Source: Nocardia sp. CY41 (GTDB lineage: Bacteria > Actinomycetota > Actinomycetes > Mycobacteriales > Mycobacteriaceae). From it: a DNA stretch of 64,000 nt. Below the pieces are notes generated by a model, which worked only from the letters and a program-made list of their open reading frames with translations, was not told the origin of the DNA and ran no database searches. Positions 53,568-61,507 of this stretch are shown in pieces. The translations under genes and the position numbers were made by a program. Numbering within the stretch: position 1 is the first letter of the stretch; each line of letters opens with the position of its first letter. The DNA lies in NCBI RefSeq assembly GCF_009829325.1, contig NZ_VUOS01000013.1, positions 62,001 to 126,000 on the forward strand. The letters are read 5' to 3'.

Positions 53568-54515
53568 GTGGCCCGGGCGCGAGCGCCGATATCGCGCGTG
53601 ATCGTCCTGATCACGCTGCTGGCTTTTGCTGCCATCGCCCTGCACGGATACATCCCAGGAATTACCGAAACCGAGTCGCGCAGGCACGCACCGTCCGCCT
53701 TGTCGGTCGCGCTCATGCCGGTGCTGCTCACCGTGTCCATCGTGATCCTGCTGGCCGGGGTGATCGCCAGTCAGCACCGTTTGCCGCTGGCCATGCCGGA
53801 GCCCGAGCGGGAGGAGGAGCGCACGCAGTGGCGTCTCGGGCGTGTCGGCCTCGCGCTGCTGGGCGCGCTGGCGCTGCTCGGCGTGCTGTTCGCGGCCGCG
53901 GCGGCGATCTACTTCCTCGGCGCGAGCAGGCCGAGCGAGCCCGCGCGCCCTGCGGCGCCCGCCACCACCACGGGCACGCCGCCGGAGCACGGGACGCCGC
54001 CGTCCGCCGAATACGACCCGAAGTCGGCGGAGTTGACCGGGACAGCGCTGGTTCTCGCCGGAATCGCGGCCGCGGGCTTGGTGACGGTGGCGATGAGCGG
54101 TCTGGTCGTGGTCGCGGTGTCGACCCGGCGCAAGCCCGCTCCCGCGCCCGCGCAGACGGTCGCGGCGGCGCCCACCGTGGCGGATTCGCTGGCCCGCGCG
54201 GCCGAGTTGGGTCTGGCCGCGATGAACGCCCCGGGTCAGGACCCGCGCACCGCGATCATCGCCTGCTACGTCGCGATGGAGCGCGGTCTCGCCTCCGACC
54301 GCGCCGCCGCACCGCTCGTCTCGGACACCCCGATGGAAGTGCTGGCCCGCGCGTTCGAACGCGGCGCGCTGCACGACGCGTCCGCCCGCGAGCTGGTCGC
54401 CCTCTTCGAGGAGGCCAGGTTCAGCCCGCACGCCATGCTCGAATGGCAACGGATGCGGGCCGAGCAACTGCTGCGCATCGTGCTCGCCGATCTGCAAGGG
54501 GAGGTGCCCGCGTGA
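53568..54515 (+). CDS. DUF4129 membrane protein
   Basis: 315 residues. Four hydrophobic helices (about 8-27, 43-65, 92-118, 158-185), a Pro/Ala/Thr linker, then a C-terminal DUF4129 domain (about 210-312: AARAAELG ... YVAMERGLA ... PMEVLARAF). Such domains often accompany MoxR-DUF58 operons, as here. Start GTG 53568; probable surface or envelope role. Confidence 0.8.
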   Translation: MARARAPISRVIVLITLLAFAAIALHGYIPGITETESRRHAPSALSVALMPVLLTVSIVILLAGVIASQHRLPLAMPEPEREEERTQWRLGRVGLALLGALALLGVLFAAAAAIYFLGASRPSEPARPAAPATTTGTPPEHGTPPSAEYDPKSAELTGTALVLAGIAAAGLVTVAMSGLVVVAVSTRRKPAPAPAQTVAAAPTVADSLARAAELGLAAMNAPGQDPRTAIIACYVAMERGLASDRAAAPLVSDTPMEVLARAFERGALHDASARELVALFEEARFSPHAMLEWQRMRAEQLLRIVLADLQGEVPA

Positions 54516-54540
54516 CCGGACGGGCGAGAGAGGACCTGGC

Positions 54541-55035
54541 GTGAATCGGATGGGGGTGGTGATCATCGCCGTGATCGTCACCGGGCTGGTCGAGCTGGTC
54601 GCCGTCGAGCGGGCCCGCGGATTGCTGCTGGTCGTCGCCGGGATCCCGGTGGCGGTGGCACTGGTCTGGCTGGTCTGGTCGCTGTTCGAGCGCTCGGAGG
54701 CCGCGGACGACGAGGTCGAGGACATGGAGAACGGGCCGGCGGAGATGCTGCAACGCTGGCACGCCAGGGCGCAGATGCTCGCGGACCGCGCGGACGGCAG
54801 CCGTGCCGATTGGGACCGGCACCTGCGTCCGCTGCTGGCCAAGGAGTTCGAGCTGTCCAGCGGACAGCGGGTGGCGAAGAACCGCAGAGCGGTCGAGGCA
54901 GCGGGTATCCACCAGTTCGGGCCCGAGCTGTGGCGCTGGGTGGACCCGGCCAACTCGGCCCTTCGTGATCAGGCCGGCAGGGCACCGGGACGTGCGGCGC
55001 TGGACGAGATCCTGAGCCGCCTGCAGAGAATGTGA
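54541..55035 (+). CDS. Membrane protein of the MoxR operon
   Basis: 164 residues. Two helices at about 5-25 and 28-47, then an acidic stretch (EAADDEVEDMENGP) and a cytosolic helical domain ending in LSRLQRM. Unrecognised family; position corresponds to Rv3694c in the M. tuberculosis moxR2 cluster. 25 nt from the DUF4129 gene, same transcript. Confidence 0.7.
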   Translation: MNRMGVVIIAVIVTGLVELVAVERARGLLLVVAGIPVAVALVWLVWSLFERSEAADDEVEDMENGPAEMLQRWHARAQMLADRADGSRADWDRHLRPLLAKEFELSSGQRVAKNRRAVEAAGIHQFGPELWRWVDPANSALRDQAGRAPGRAALDEILSRLQRM

Positions 55036-55064
55036 AATGGGTTGAGGCAAGTGCGGGTACACAC

Positions 55065-56027
55065 ATGACCATGCCGATGGACGTGACCATCCAGCGCAGC
55101 GAGGCCGTGCTCCGGGAGCTTTCCCGGGTCGTGGTCGGCAAGCAGGACGAGTTGCAGTTGATCATGATCGCCGTGCTGTCCGGTGGGCACGTGCTGATCG
55201 AGGACTTACCCGGCCTCGGCAAGACGCTGATCGCGAGATCGTTCGCGGCCGCGCTCGGGCTGCAGTTCACCCGGGTGCAGTTCACGCCCGATCTACTGCC
55301 CGCCGACCTGCTGGGGTCGACGATCTACGACATGTCCTCCGGCCGGTTCACCTTCCGGCGCGGGCCGGTGTTCACCAACGTGCTGCTGGCCGACGAGGTG
55401 AACCGCACCCCGCCGAAGACGCAGGCCGCGCTGCTGGAGGCGATGGCGGAGGGGCAGGTCAGCATCGACGGCGAGACGTTGCTGCTGCCGCAACCGTTCG
55501 TCGTGCTGGCCACCGACAACCCGATCGAATACGAGGGCACCTATCCGCTGCCGGAAGCCCAGCTCGACCGGTTCGCCATCCAGCTGCGCCTGGGGTACCT
55601 GTCCGAGCGCGACGAGACGCAGATGATCCGCCGCAGGCTGGAACGCGGCGCGCAACAGCCGCAGGTCAACCAGGTAGTGGACGCGAACGGGCTGCTGGAG
55701 ATGCGGCAATCCGTCGAATACGTGACCGTGCACCCAGACGTGGTGAGCTACGTCGTCGCGCTGGCGTCGGCCACCAGGGGGCACCCCCAGGTCGAGGTCG
55801 GCGCGAGCCCGCGCGCGGAACTCGACCTGGTGCAGATGTCCCGGGCTCGGGCGCTGCTGCTCGGCCGCGACTACGTGATCCCCGAGGACGTGAAGGCGCT
55901 GGCCATCCCGGCCATGGCGCACCGGATCACGCTGCGGCCGGAGATGTGGGTGCGCCGCATCCGCGGCGAGGACGTCATCACCGAACTGCTGCGCCGTCTG
56001 CCGGTCCCGCGCGCCACCGTGACATGA
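55065..56027 (+). CDS. MoxR-family AAA+ ATPase
   Basis: 320 residues from ATG 55065 (upstream in-frame starts exist). Chaperone-like ATPase: Walker A IEDLPGLGKT, Walker B VLLADEVNRTPPKTQAALLEAM, sensor 1 ATDNPIEYEGTYPLPEAQLDRF, C-terminal lid domain. MoxR proteins mature or regulate partner proteins with DUF58/VWA domains; its partner follows with an ATGA overlap. Confidence 0.92.
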   Translation: MTMPMDVTIQRSEAVLRELSRVVVGKQDELQLIMIAVLSGGHVLIEDLPGLGKTLIARSFAAALGLQFTRVQFTPDLLPADLLGSTIYDMSSGRFTFRRGPVFTNVLLADEVNRTPPKTQAALLEAMAEGQVSIDGETLLLPQPFVVLATDNPIEYEGTYPLPEAQLDRFAIQLRLGYLSERDETQMIRRRLERGAQQPQVNQVVDANGLLEMRQSVEYVTVHPDVVSYVVALASATRGHPQVEVGASPRAELDLVQMSRARALLLGRDYVIPEDVKALAIPAMAHRITLRPEMWVRRIRGEDVITELLRRLPVPRATVT

Positions 56028-57298
56028 GGCACCGCGACGCCAGCTCGGCGGTCGACGCCGAATTGCGGTGGCGGCCCGCCCCGCTGGTCTTCATGCTCGC
56101 GGGGTGCGCCGCGGCGGCCCTGGTGCTCGCGGTGGTCCTCGGCAGGTGGCAGCTGCTGGTCTTCGCCGCGCCGCTGCTCGGCGTGCTGGCCACCGCGCCG
56201 TGGCAGCAGTCCTCCACCCGGATCCAGGTCGACGGCGGCGGCACGCTGCGCTGCTTCGAGACCGAGGAGGTGACGCTCACCGTCGCCGCCTTCGTCGAGA
56301 AGGGGCACGCGCTGCTGCGCCTGAAACCGCAGAGCTCGGCAGGGCTGGGGATGCAGGTCGAAGAGGCCGGCGATTCCGGAGTCGCGCCCGCCGGGTTGCG
56401 CCTGGCCCTCTCGGCGGGCAGGTGGGGGCGCTACCCGGTGTCGGTGCGGGTATCGGCGCTGAGCCCCGCCGGGCTCGCGGTCGCCACCGCGATACTGCCC
56501 GCGGGCCAGTTGTTCGTGTATCCGATCACCGATCCGCAGCGCATGCGCTTGCCGCGCACGGAACTCCCCGAGCGGCTCGGCACGCACCTGACCCGCAGGC
56601 ACGGCCCCGGCGTCGAATACGCGGACATCCGCGCCTACGCGCCCGGCGATCAGTTGCGCATCGTGAACTGGCCGGTGAGCGCGCGGCGGGGACGGTTGTA
56701 TGTCACCGAGCGGCTGACCAACCGTTCCGCCGACGTCGTGGTGCTGGTGGACACCTCCCAGCAGGCGCCGGGACCGGCCACCGATTCACTGGAGCTGTCG
56801 GTGCGCGGCGCGGCGCAGGTGGTGCAGTCGACCCTGCAGGCGGGCGACCGGACCGCCGTGGTCTGCCTCGGCCAGGCGCCGCGCTGGCTGCGGCCGGACA
56901 TCGGACGTCGCCAGTTCTACCGCATCGTGGACACCGTGCTCGACGTCGGCGACGAGCACATCCCCACCACCGGCACGCTCGCGCCGCACGCGGCGGTGCC
57001 GCTCGGCGCGATCGTGGTGGCGTTCTCCACGCTGCTGGACACGCAATTCGCGCTCGCGTTGATCGACCTGCGCAAGCGCGGGCACGTAGTGGTCGTGGTG
57101 GACGTCCTGCGCGGCACGCCGTTCCGAGAGGACCTCGACCCGATTCTGGCGAAGATGTGGCAGCTCGAGCGCGCGGCGATGTACCGGGACATGGGCACCG
57201 TCGGCGTCGACATCGTGGCGTGGCCGGAGGACGCGCGCCTGGACCAGATCATGCGGGCGCTGCCCGAGCACCGCAGGACCGTACGGGTGCGCCGATGA
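56024..57298 (+). CDS. DUF58 (VWA-like) membrane protein
   Basis: 424 residues. Two membrane helices at about 20-58, a beta-rich region, then the DUF58 core DIRAYAPGDQLRIVNWPVSARRGRLYV (about 205-230) and a VWA-like MIDAS-type VVLVDTSQQ. Coupled to MoxR and to the next gene by ATGA overlaps. Complex of MoxR and DUF58 protein is expected. Confidence 0.88.
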   Translation: MRHRDASSAVDAELRWRPAPLVFMLAGCAAAALVLAVVLGRWQLLVFAAPLLGVLATAPWQQSSTRIQVDGGGTLRCFETEEVTLTVAAFVEKGHALLRLKPQSSAGLGMQVEEAGDSGVAPAGLRLALSAGRWGRYPVSVRVSALSPAGLAVATAILPAGQLFVYPITDPQRMRLPRTELPERLGTHLTRRHGPGVEYADIRAYAPGDQLRIVNWPVSARRGRLYVTERLTNRSADVVVLVDTSQQAPGPATDSLELSVRGAAQVVQSTLQAGDRTAVVCLGQAPRWLRPDIGRRQFYRIVDTVLDVGDEHIPTTGTLAPHAAVPLGAIVVAFSTLLDTQFALALIDLRKRGHVVVVVDVLRGTPFREDLDPILAKMWQLERAAMYRDMGTVGVDIVAWPEDARLDQIMRALPEHRRTVRVRR

Positions 57299-57756
57299 CC
57301 AGATTCCTCGCCGTTCTCTCCGGGGTGCTGCTGGTGGCGGCCGTGGCGCTGCTGGAGCCGTGGATCGGCATTCCGGCCCTGGTCTTCGTCGCGCTCGGCT
57401 GGTGGCTGCGGCCGCTCGCGGTCTGCGCGGTGCTGCTCGCGCTGGCCGTGCTGGCGATCGCCGACGCGGGTGTGCTCGCCTCCGCCGCAACGGGATTGGT
57501 CGCCACCACCTATCTGCTCAACGCGGCGACGGTGACCGCCCCGCACGGCGTGGTGCCGACCACGATCCCGTCGGTGACCGGTGCGGTCGGCTTCGCGGCG
57601 GTCGCCGTCGCCGCCGCTCTGCTCCCACTGCGCTTGGCCTGGGCTCCGCTGGCCGCGCCGGTGCTCGTGCTGGTGCTCTACGCCCTGGTGATCCAGGGTG
57701 CGGCCGCCCGACGCGGCAGCGGCGACCGAGAATTGGCTCCGGGCGGCGAAGCCTGA
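57295..57756 (+). CDS. Membrane protein at the end of the MoxR-DUF58 operon
   Basis: 153 residues, about five hydrophobic helices covering almost the entire chain, short charged C-terminus (RRGSGDRELAPGGEA). ATG overlaps the DUF58 stop. No known family; position equals the small membrane gene in the moxR2 cluster. Confidence 0.75.
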   Translation: MTRFLAVLSGVLLVAAVALLEPWIGIPALVFVALGWWLRPLAVCAVLLALAVLAIADAGVLASAATGLVATTYLLNAATVTAPHGVVPTTIPSVTGAVGFAAVAVAAALLPLRLAWAPLAAPVLVLVLYALVIQGAAARRGSGDRELAPGGEA

Positions 57757-57824
57757 CCCGGACGGTTGGGATGTGTCACGCGCGTGGAGTCAGGGTCCAA
57801 CGTGGTTTTGTTCCCGAGTCGACC

Positions 57825-58451
57825 TCACAGCCCCATCTTCGAACCACATGCTGTGGTGCCTGTGTCGACCGGCTCGTACAGGCCGGAGACGGCGTTGTAC
57901 GCCAAACCGGAAGTGTCGGTGAACTCGGCCAATTCCCGGTCCGCGTCCAGCTGCATTCGAATGCCGTCGAACCGTGCATCGACCGTCGCGTAGAGCGGCC
58001 GGTCGGTCTCGAGCACCGTGCCGTCGGCCAGCTCGAAGCTGATTATCTCGTCGCAGTCGGCCAGTTCGATGGCAAACCGTGCCGTTGTGCCGACTTGACG
58101 CAGAACCTGGATGTGGACGTAGTCGAACGCGTAGTGGCAACCGTCGTAGATATACGCCGAGATGGGCGCTTCGGCTTCGGTGCATTCGACCTGTGCGCCT
58201 TCCATTCCCCGCCAGGAGGTGCCTTCCAGCGGGATCCAGTCGATCATGACGTCCGCCGAGGAGTTCCCGTCCGGCCAACCCGGAACATACAGTGACCAGG
58301 TGAGTGCCGGATCGGGGCTCACATACTCGTTGACGGTCAGCAGGCCCTGCCAGGTGGCCCCGGAGTGCGGGTTCGATTCGTCGAGGAACAGATCGGCGCT
58401 GTGCGAGCGGTCATCCGCGCGATTACTGCATGCGTCGCATTGCTCTTGCAA
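57825..58451 (-). CDS. Hypothetical Cys-containing protein, N-terminus uncertain
   Basis: Open frame of 208 codons. No ATG or GTG is available near its start; TTG 58451 is the only candidate, and a stop lies about 30 nt further up. Six or more Cys (CDAC, VECTE, DGCHY, LADCDE, TACGS) and many acidic residues suggest a secreted or cell-surface protein, but no signal peptide is in frame. Its GC content is clearly lower than that of the neighbours. It may be a gene that has lost its 5' end or a recent arrival. Confidence 0.5.
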   Translation of the reverse strand: MQEQCDACSNRADDRSHSADLFLDESNPHSGATWQGLLTVNEYVSPDPALTWSLYVPGWPDGNSSADVMIDWIPLEGTSWRGMEGAQVECTEAEAPISAYIYDGCHYAFDYVHIQVLRQVGTTARFAIELADCDEIISFELADGTVLETDRPLYATVDARFDGIRMQLDADRELAEFTDTSGLAYNAVSGLYEPVDTGTTACGSKMGL

Positions 58452-58607
58452 TCCGCATCCTCTTTTCGATGATTGTCATGCTGAATCCCCCGTTCGGCGC
58501 GCACCCGGTTCTGTCACCGGCCGGTAGCTCGGCGCAGTCGCATAGTAGTCGGCTCCGTACTCGACAGGTAGCCCGCGCCGAGGCGGTGTATCAGCGTGGC
58601 AACCCGC

Positions 58608-59474
58608 TCAGGCGGAACCGATCCGTAGCGAGACGTCGCCGAGGACCGGTGCGTCGTCGCGTTCGACCACGGTCGCGGCGATGGTGAGCACGTCGTCCTG
58701 GCGCCAGATCCGGGTGCGGATCGTCTCGCCGGGGTAGAGCACACCGGCGAAGCGGGCGCGGAAACCGGTGACGCGGCTCGCGTCGGAGTCGAGCACGGTG
58801 TCGGTCACGGTCTTGCAGACGATGCCGTAGGTGCACAACCCGTGCAGGATGGGCGCGGGAAACCCGGCCGCGCGGGCGAATTCGGGGTCCGAGTGCAGCG
58901 GGTTGCGATCACCGGACATCCGGTAGAGCAACGCCTGCTGCGGCAGCGTCGGCGTGGTGACGTCGAAATCCGGTGCGCGATCCGGCAATTCGGTCTTGGT
59001 GCCCGGTCCGCGCTCGCCGCCGAAGCCGCCCTCGCCCTTGGCGAAGATCGAAGAGCGCTCGGTCCACAGCGGCGCTCCGTCGGAGCCGGTGACGGTGTGC
59101 TCCTGCACGATGACCGCGGCCGAGCCCTTGTCCCAGATCTCGGCGATCCGGCTGGTCTTGGTCGCCTTGCCCGCCGCCGGGATCGGCCGGTGCACCTCGA
59201 CCTCTTGGTGACCGTGCACCACCTTCGCCAAATCGATCTCGACCCCGGGGAAGCTCACCTTCGGCGGCTCGGTTTCGTGCACCGTCGCCGCCACGGTGGC
59301 GAAGGTCGGCAGCACCTGCGGTTCACGGTCGTCGAGGTAGCGCAGCTCGGCCGGGTCGGTCCAGCGCGTGCCCGCGCCGAGGCCCAGCTGGTAGAGCTGC
59401 ACGTCCGAAGGGGTCCAGGCGAACTCCCGGCTCGGCAGTTGCGCGCCGAGCGCGATCTTCGGGTCGATGGGCAT
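58608..59474 (-). CDS. chsH3: Steroid 2-enoyl-CoA hydratase ChsH3
   Basis: 288 residues, near the length of Rv3538 (286). Double hot-dog MaoC protein: the C-terminal half holds the hydratase-2 motif GDRNPLHSDPEFARAAGFPAPILHGL. It hydrates the steroid side-chain enoyl-CoA after the FadE step. Start ATG 59474. Downstream of kstD on the same strand (218-nt gap), as in M. tuberculosis where the pair is divergent/adjacent. Confidence 0.9.
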   Translation of the reverse strand: MPIDPKIALGAQLPSREFAWTPSDVQLYQLGLGAGTRWTDPAELRYLDDREPQVLPTFATVAATVHETEPPKVSFPGVEIDLAKVVHGHQEVEVHRPIPAAGKATKTSRIAEIWDKGSAAVIVQEHTVTGSDGAPLWTERSSIFAKGEGGFGGERGPGTKTELPDRAPDFDVTTPTLPQQALLYRMSGDRNPLHSDPEFARAAGFPAPILHGLCTYGIVCKTVTDTVLDSDASRVTGFRARFAGVLYPGETIRTRIWRQDDVLTIAATVVERDDAPVLGDVSLRIGSA

Positions 59475-59692
59475 CAGTTCTCCTTGTACATGAATGTGGA
59501 TCGATCCGGCCGTGCGCGCCGCGCGTGTGGTCGTGCCGGAACTCGGCAGCGCCCGGGTTCGATCCTGCGCGTCCGGGCACCGGCTCGCCAGTGTGTCGTC
59601 CGCTCCGCGGGATCGTTCCACGGCTGCTCATCGGCCTGGGGATGGATCGCGGTGCTCCGCCCACGAGCCGTAGCCCGCACCGCGATCCCTTC

Positions 59693-61393
59693 TCACGCTT
59701 CCGCGGTGGCGGCGGCGGGCTGCTCCTTCTTGCGCTTGACGATGTCCAGCACCGCGAGGTATCCGAAGGTGATCGCGGGGCCGATGGTGGCTCCGGGCCC
59801 GGCGTAGGTGTGGCCCATCACCGGTGTGGAGCAGTTGCCGGAGGCGTACAACCCCTCGATGGCGCTGCCGTCCTCGCGCAGCACCCGCCCTGCGGTGTCG
59901 GCCACCAGTCCGCCTTTGGTGCCCAGATCGCCCGGCACGATCTTGGCGGCGTAGTACGGGCCCTGCACCAGCGCGGCCAGGCACGGATTGGGCCGCACGG
60001 TCGGATCGCCGTAATACCGGTCGTAGTGGCTGTCGCCGCGGCCGAAGTCCTCGTCCTTGCCGGTCTCGGCGAAGCCGTTGAACCGGGCCACGGTCGCGGC
60101 CAGCTCGCCGGCGGGCACGCCGATCTTGCCTGCCAATTCCTCGATGCTGTCGGCCTTGACGATGAAGTCGTTTTCCATCCACCGGGACGGAAAGCGCTGA
60201 CCGGGCTGTAGTCCGGCGAAGATGTAGCGGTTCCGGTAGCGCTGGTCGAACACCAGCCATGCGGGGATGTTCTCGCCCGGCCCCTCACCCTGCCCGTACT
60301 CGCCGCCGTACATGGTGTGCACTGCCTCGACGTAAGGAGCGGACTCATTTCCGAATCGCTTGCCGTCGGCGTTCACCATGATGCTGCCGGGCAGGTTCCG
60401 TTCGGCCAGCGCGAACCATGGTTTGCCGCCCTTGAAGATGGTCGGCCCCCACCAAGCGTCCTCCATGAAACCGATGGCCGCGCCCGCCGCCATGCCCGCT
60501 TGGATGCCGTCGCCGGTATTGGCGGCCGCGCCGGTGGTCCACTCGGTGGTGATGGGCTGGCGCTGGTATTTGGTGCGCATCTCCGCGTTGTGCTCGAAAC
60601 CGCCGCTGCCGAGGACGACGCCGTAGCGGGCGGTGAACGTGACCGGCTCGCCCTCGTGCAGCGCACGGACGCCGGTGACGACGCCGTCGGTCACGACGAG
60701 GTCGGTCATCGGGGTGTTCAGCAACAGCGGCACGTTCGCGTCCATGAGCCCCTTGCGCATGCCCGCGATGATGGCCTGCCCCATGCCGACGATGTGTTTG
60801 CGGGTGAACTTGGCCCAGTAGGTGCGCGCGCCGACGCGCATCGCCCGGAGCATGCCCTTCGGATGACGCCGGATCAGATTGAGCCGGACGAAGTCGGCCT
60901 GCATGACCACGACGTTCAGCGGAGCCTTCGCGTACGGCGGCTCCAGGTGGAACCGCTCCTCGCCCAGGATCTTCGTGTCGAACGGCTTGGGCTCGCACGA
61001 GCGGCCCTCGGGCCGACCGCCCGGCGCCTCCGGATGGTAGTCGGAGTAGCCCGGCACCCAGGTCATCTTCAGCGGCGAGTGATCGAGCACGAAGTCCATC
61101 GCCTCGGCCCCGCGATCGATGAAGGCGTCGATCCGTTCGGAGGGCACGACGTCGCCGATGATGCTGTGCAGATAGGTCCGCGCGTCCTCGCGGTCGTCGG
61201 GCCGACCGGACGCACGCAGCGCCTTGTTGCCCGGGATCCACACGCCGCCGCCGGAGCGCGCGGTCGACCCGCCGTAGTGCGCGGCCTTCTCGATGACCAC
61301 CACGCTCAGGCCGTTGTGGGCCGCGGTGAGGGCGGCGGTCATGCCGGCGGCGCCGCTGCCGACCACCACCACGTCGTATTCCCGATCAGTCAT
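59693..61393 (-). CDS. kstD: 3-ketosteroid delta-1-dehydrogenase KstD
   Basis: 566 residues. FAD flavoprotein that introduces the C1-C2 double bond in the steroid A ring, needed for ring opening. Rossmann motif VVVGSGAAGMTAALTAA, KstD-specific GGSTARSGGGVWIP, and the C-terminal active-site GHTYAGPGATIGPA with the catalytic Tyr-x-x-Gly. Start ATG 61393. A KstR box overlaps the start region. Confidence 0.95.
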   Translation of the reverse strand: MTDREYDVVVVGSGAAGMTAALTAAHNGLSVVVIEKAAHYGGSTARSGGGVWIPGNKALRASGRPDDREDARTYLHSIIGDVVPSERIDAFIDRGAEAMDFVLDHSPLKMTWVPGYSDYHPEAPGGRPEGRSCEPKPFDTKILGEERFHLEPPYAKAPLNVVVMQADFVRLNLIRRHPKGMLRAMRVGARTYWAKFTRKHIVGMGQAIIAGMRKGLMDANVPLLLNTPMTDLVVTDGVVTGVRALHEGEPVTFTARYGVVLGSGGFEHNAEMRTKYQRQPITTEWTTGAAANTGDGIQAGMAAGAAIGFMEDAWWGPTIFKGGKPWFALAERNLPGSIMVNADGKRFGNESAPYVEAVHTMYGGEYGQGEGPGENIPAWLVFDQRYRNRYIFAGLQPGQRFPSRWMENDFIVKADSIEELAGKIGVPAGELAATVARFNGFAETGKDEDFGRGDSHYDRYYGDPTVRPNPCLAALVQGPYYAAKIVPGDLGTKGGLVADTAGRVLREDGSAIEGLYASGNCSTPVMGHTYAGPGATIGPAITFGYLAVLDIVKRKKEQPAAATAEA

Positions 61394-61394
61394 G

Positions 61395-61408
61395 TAGAAC
61401 ACGTTATA
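61395..61408. promoter_or_regulatory. KstR operator at kstD
   Basis: TAGAACACGTTATA fits TNNAACNNGTTNNA at all fixed positions. It begins 2 bp before the kstD ATG and lies in the gap to the divergent flavoprotein gene. Confidence 0.8.
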
Positions 61409-61471
61409 GAATGGACGCGCCATTGGTCTATGTTGTGTGGCAGAAGACTTGCTCGACGTTCCGTTTGTCGA

Positions 61472-61485
61472 GGAAACTTGTTTCA
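61472..61485. promoter_or_regulatory. Second KstR-like site
   Basis: GGAAACTTGTTTCA matches the KstR consensus except for its first base; the inner GAAAC-TT-GTTTC is a perfect palindrome. It is 23 bp before the ATG of the divergent flavoprotein gene and so could serve that gene. Confidence 0.5.
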
Positions 61486-61507
61486 GTTTCAGACCGGAGT
61501 TAAGAAC

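Noticed and set aside
58430-58687. Plus-strand ORF beginning with a signal-peptide-like MRRIALAIRILF stretch
   Set aside because: It runs antisense into chsH3 and turns into an Arg-rich shadow of that gene; the hydrophobic start is too short to count as evidence.
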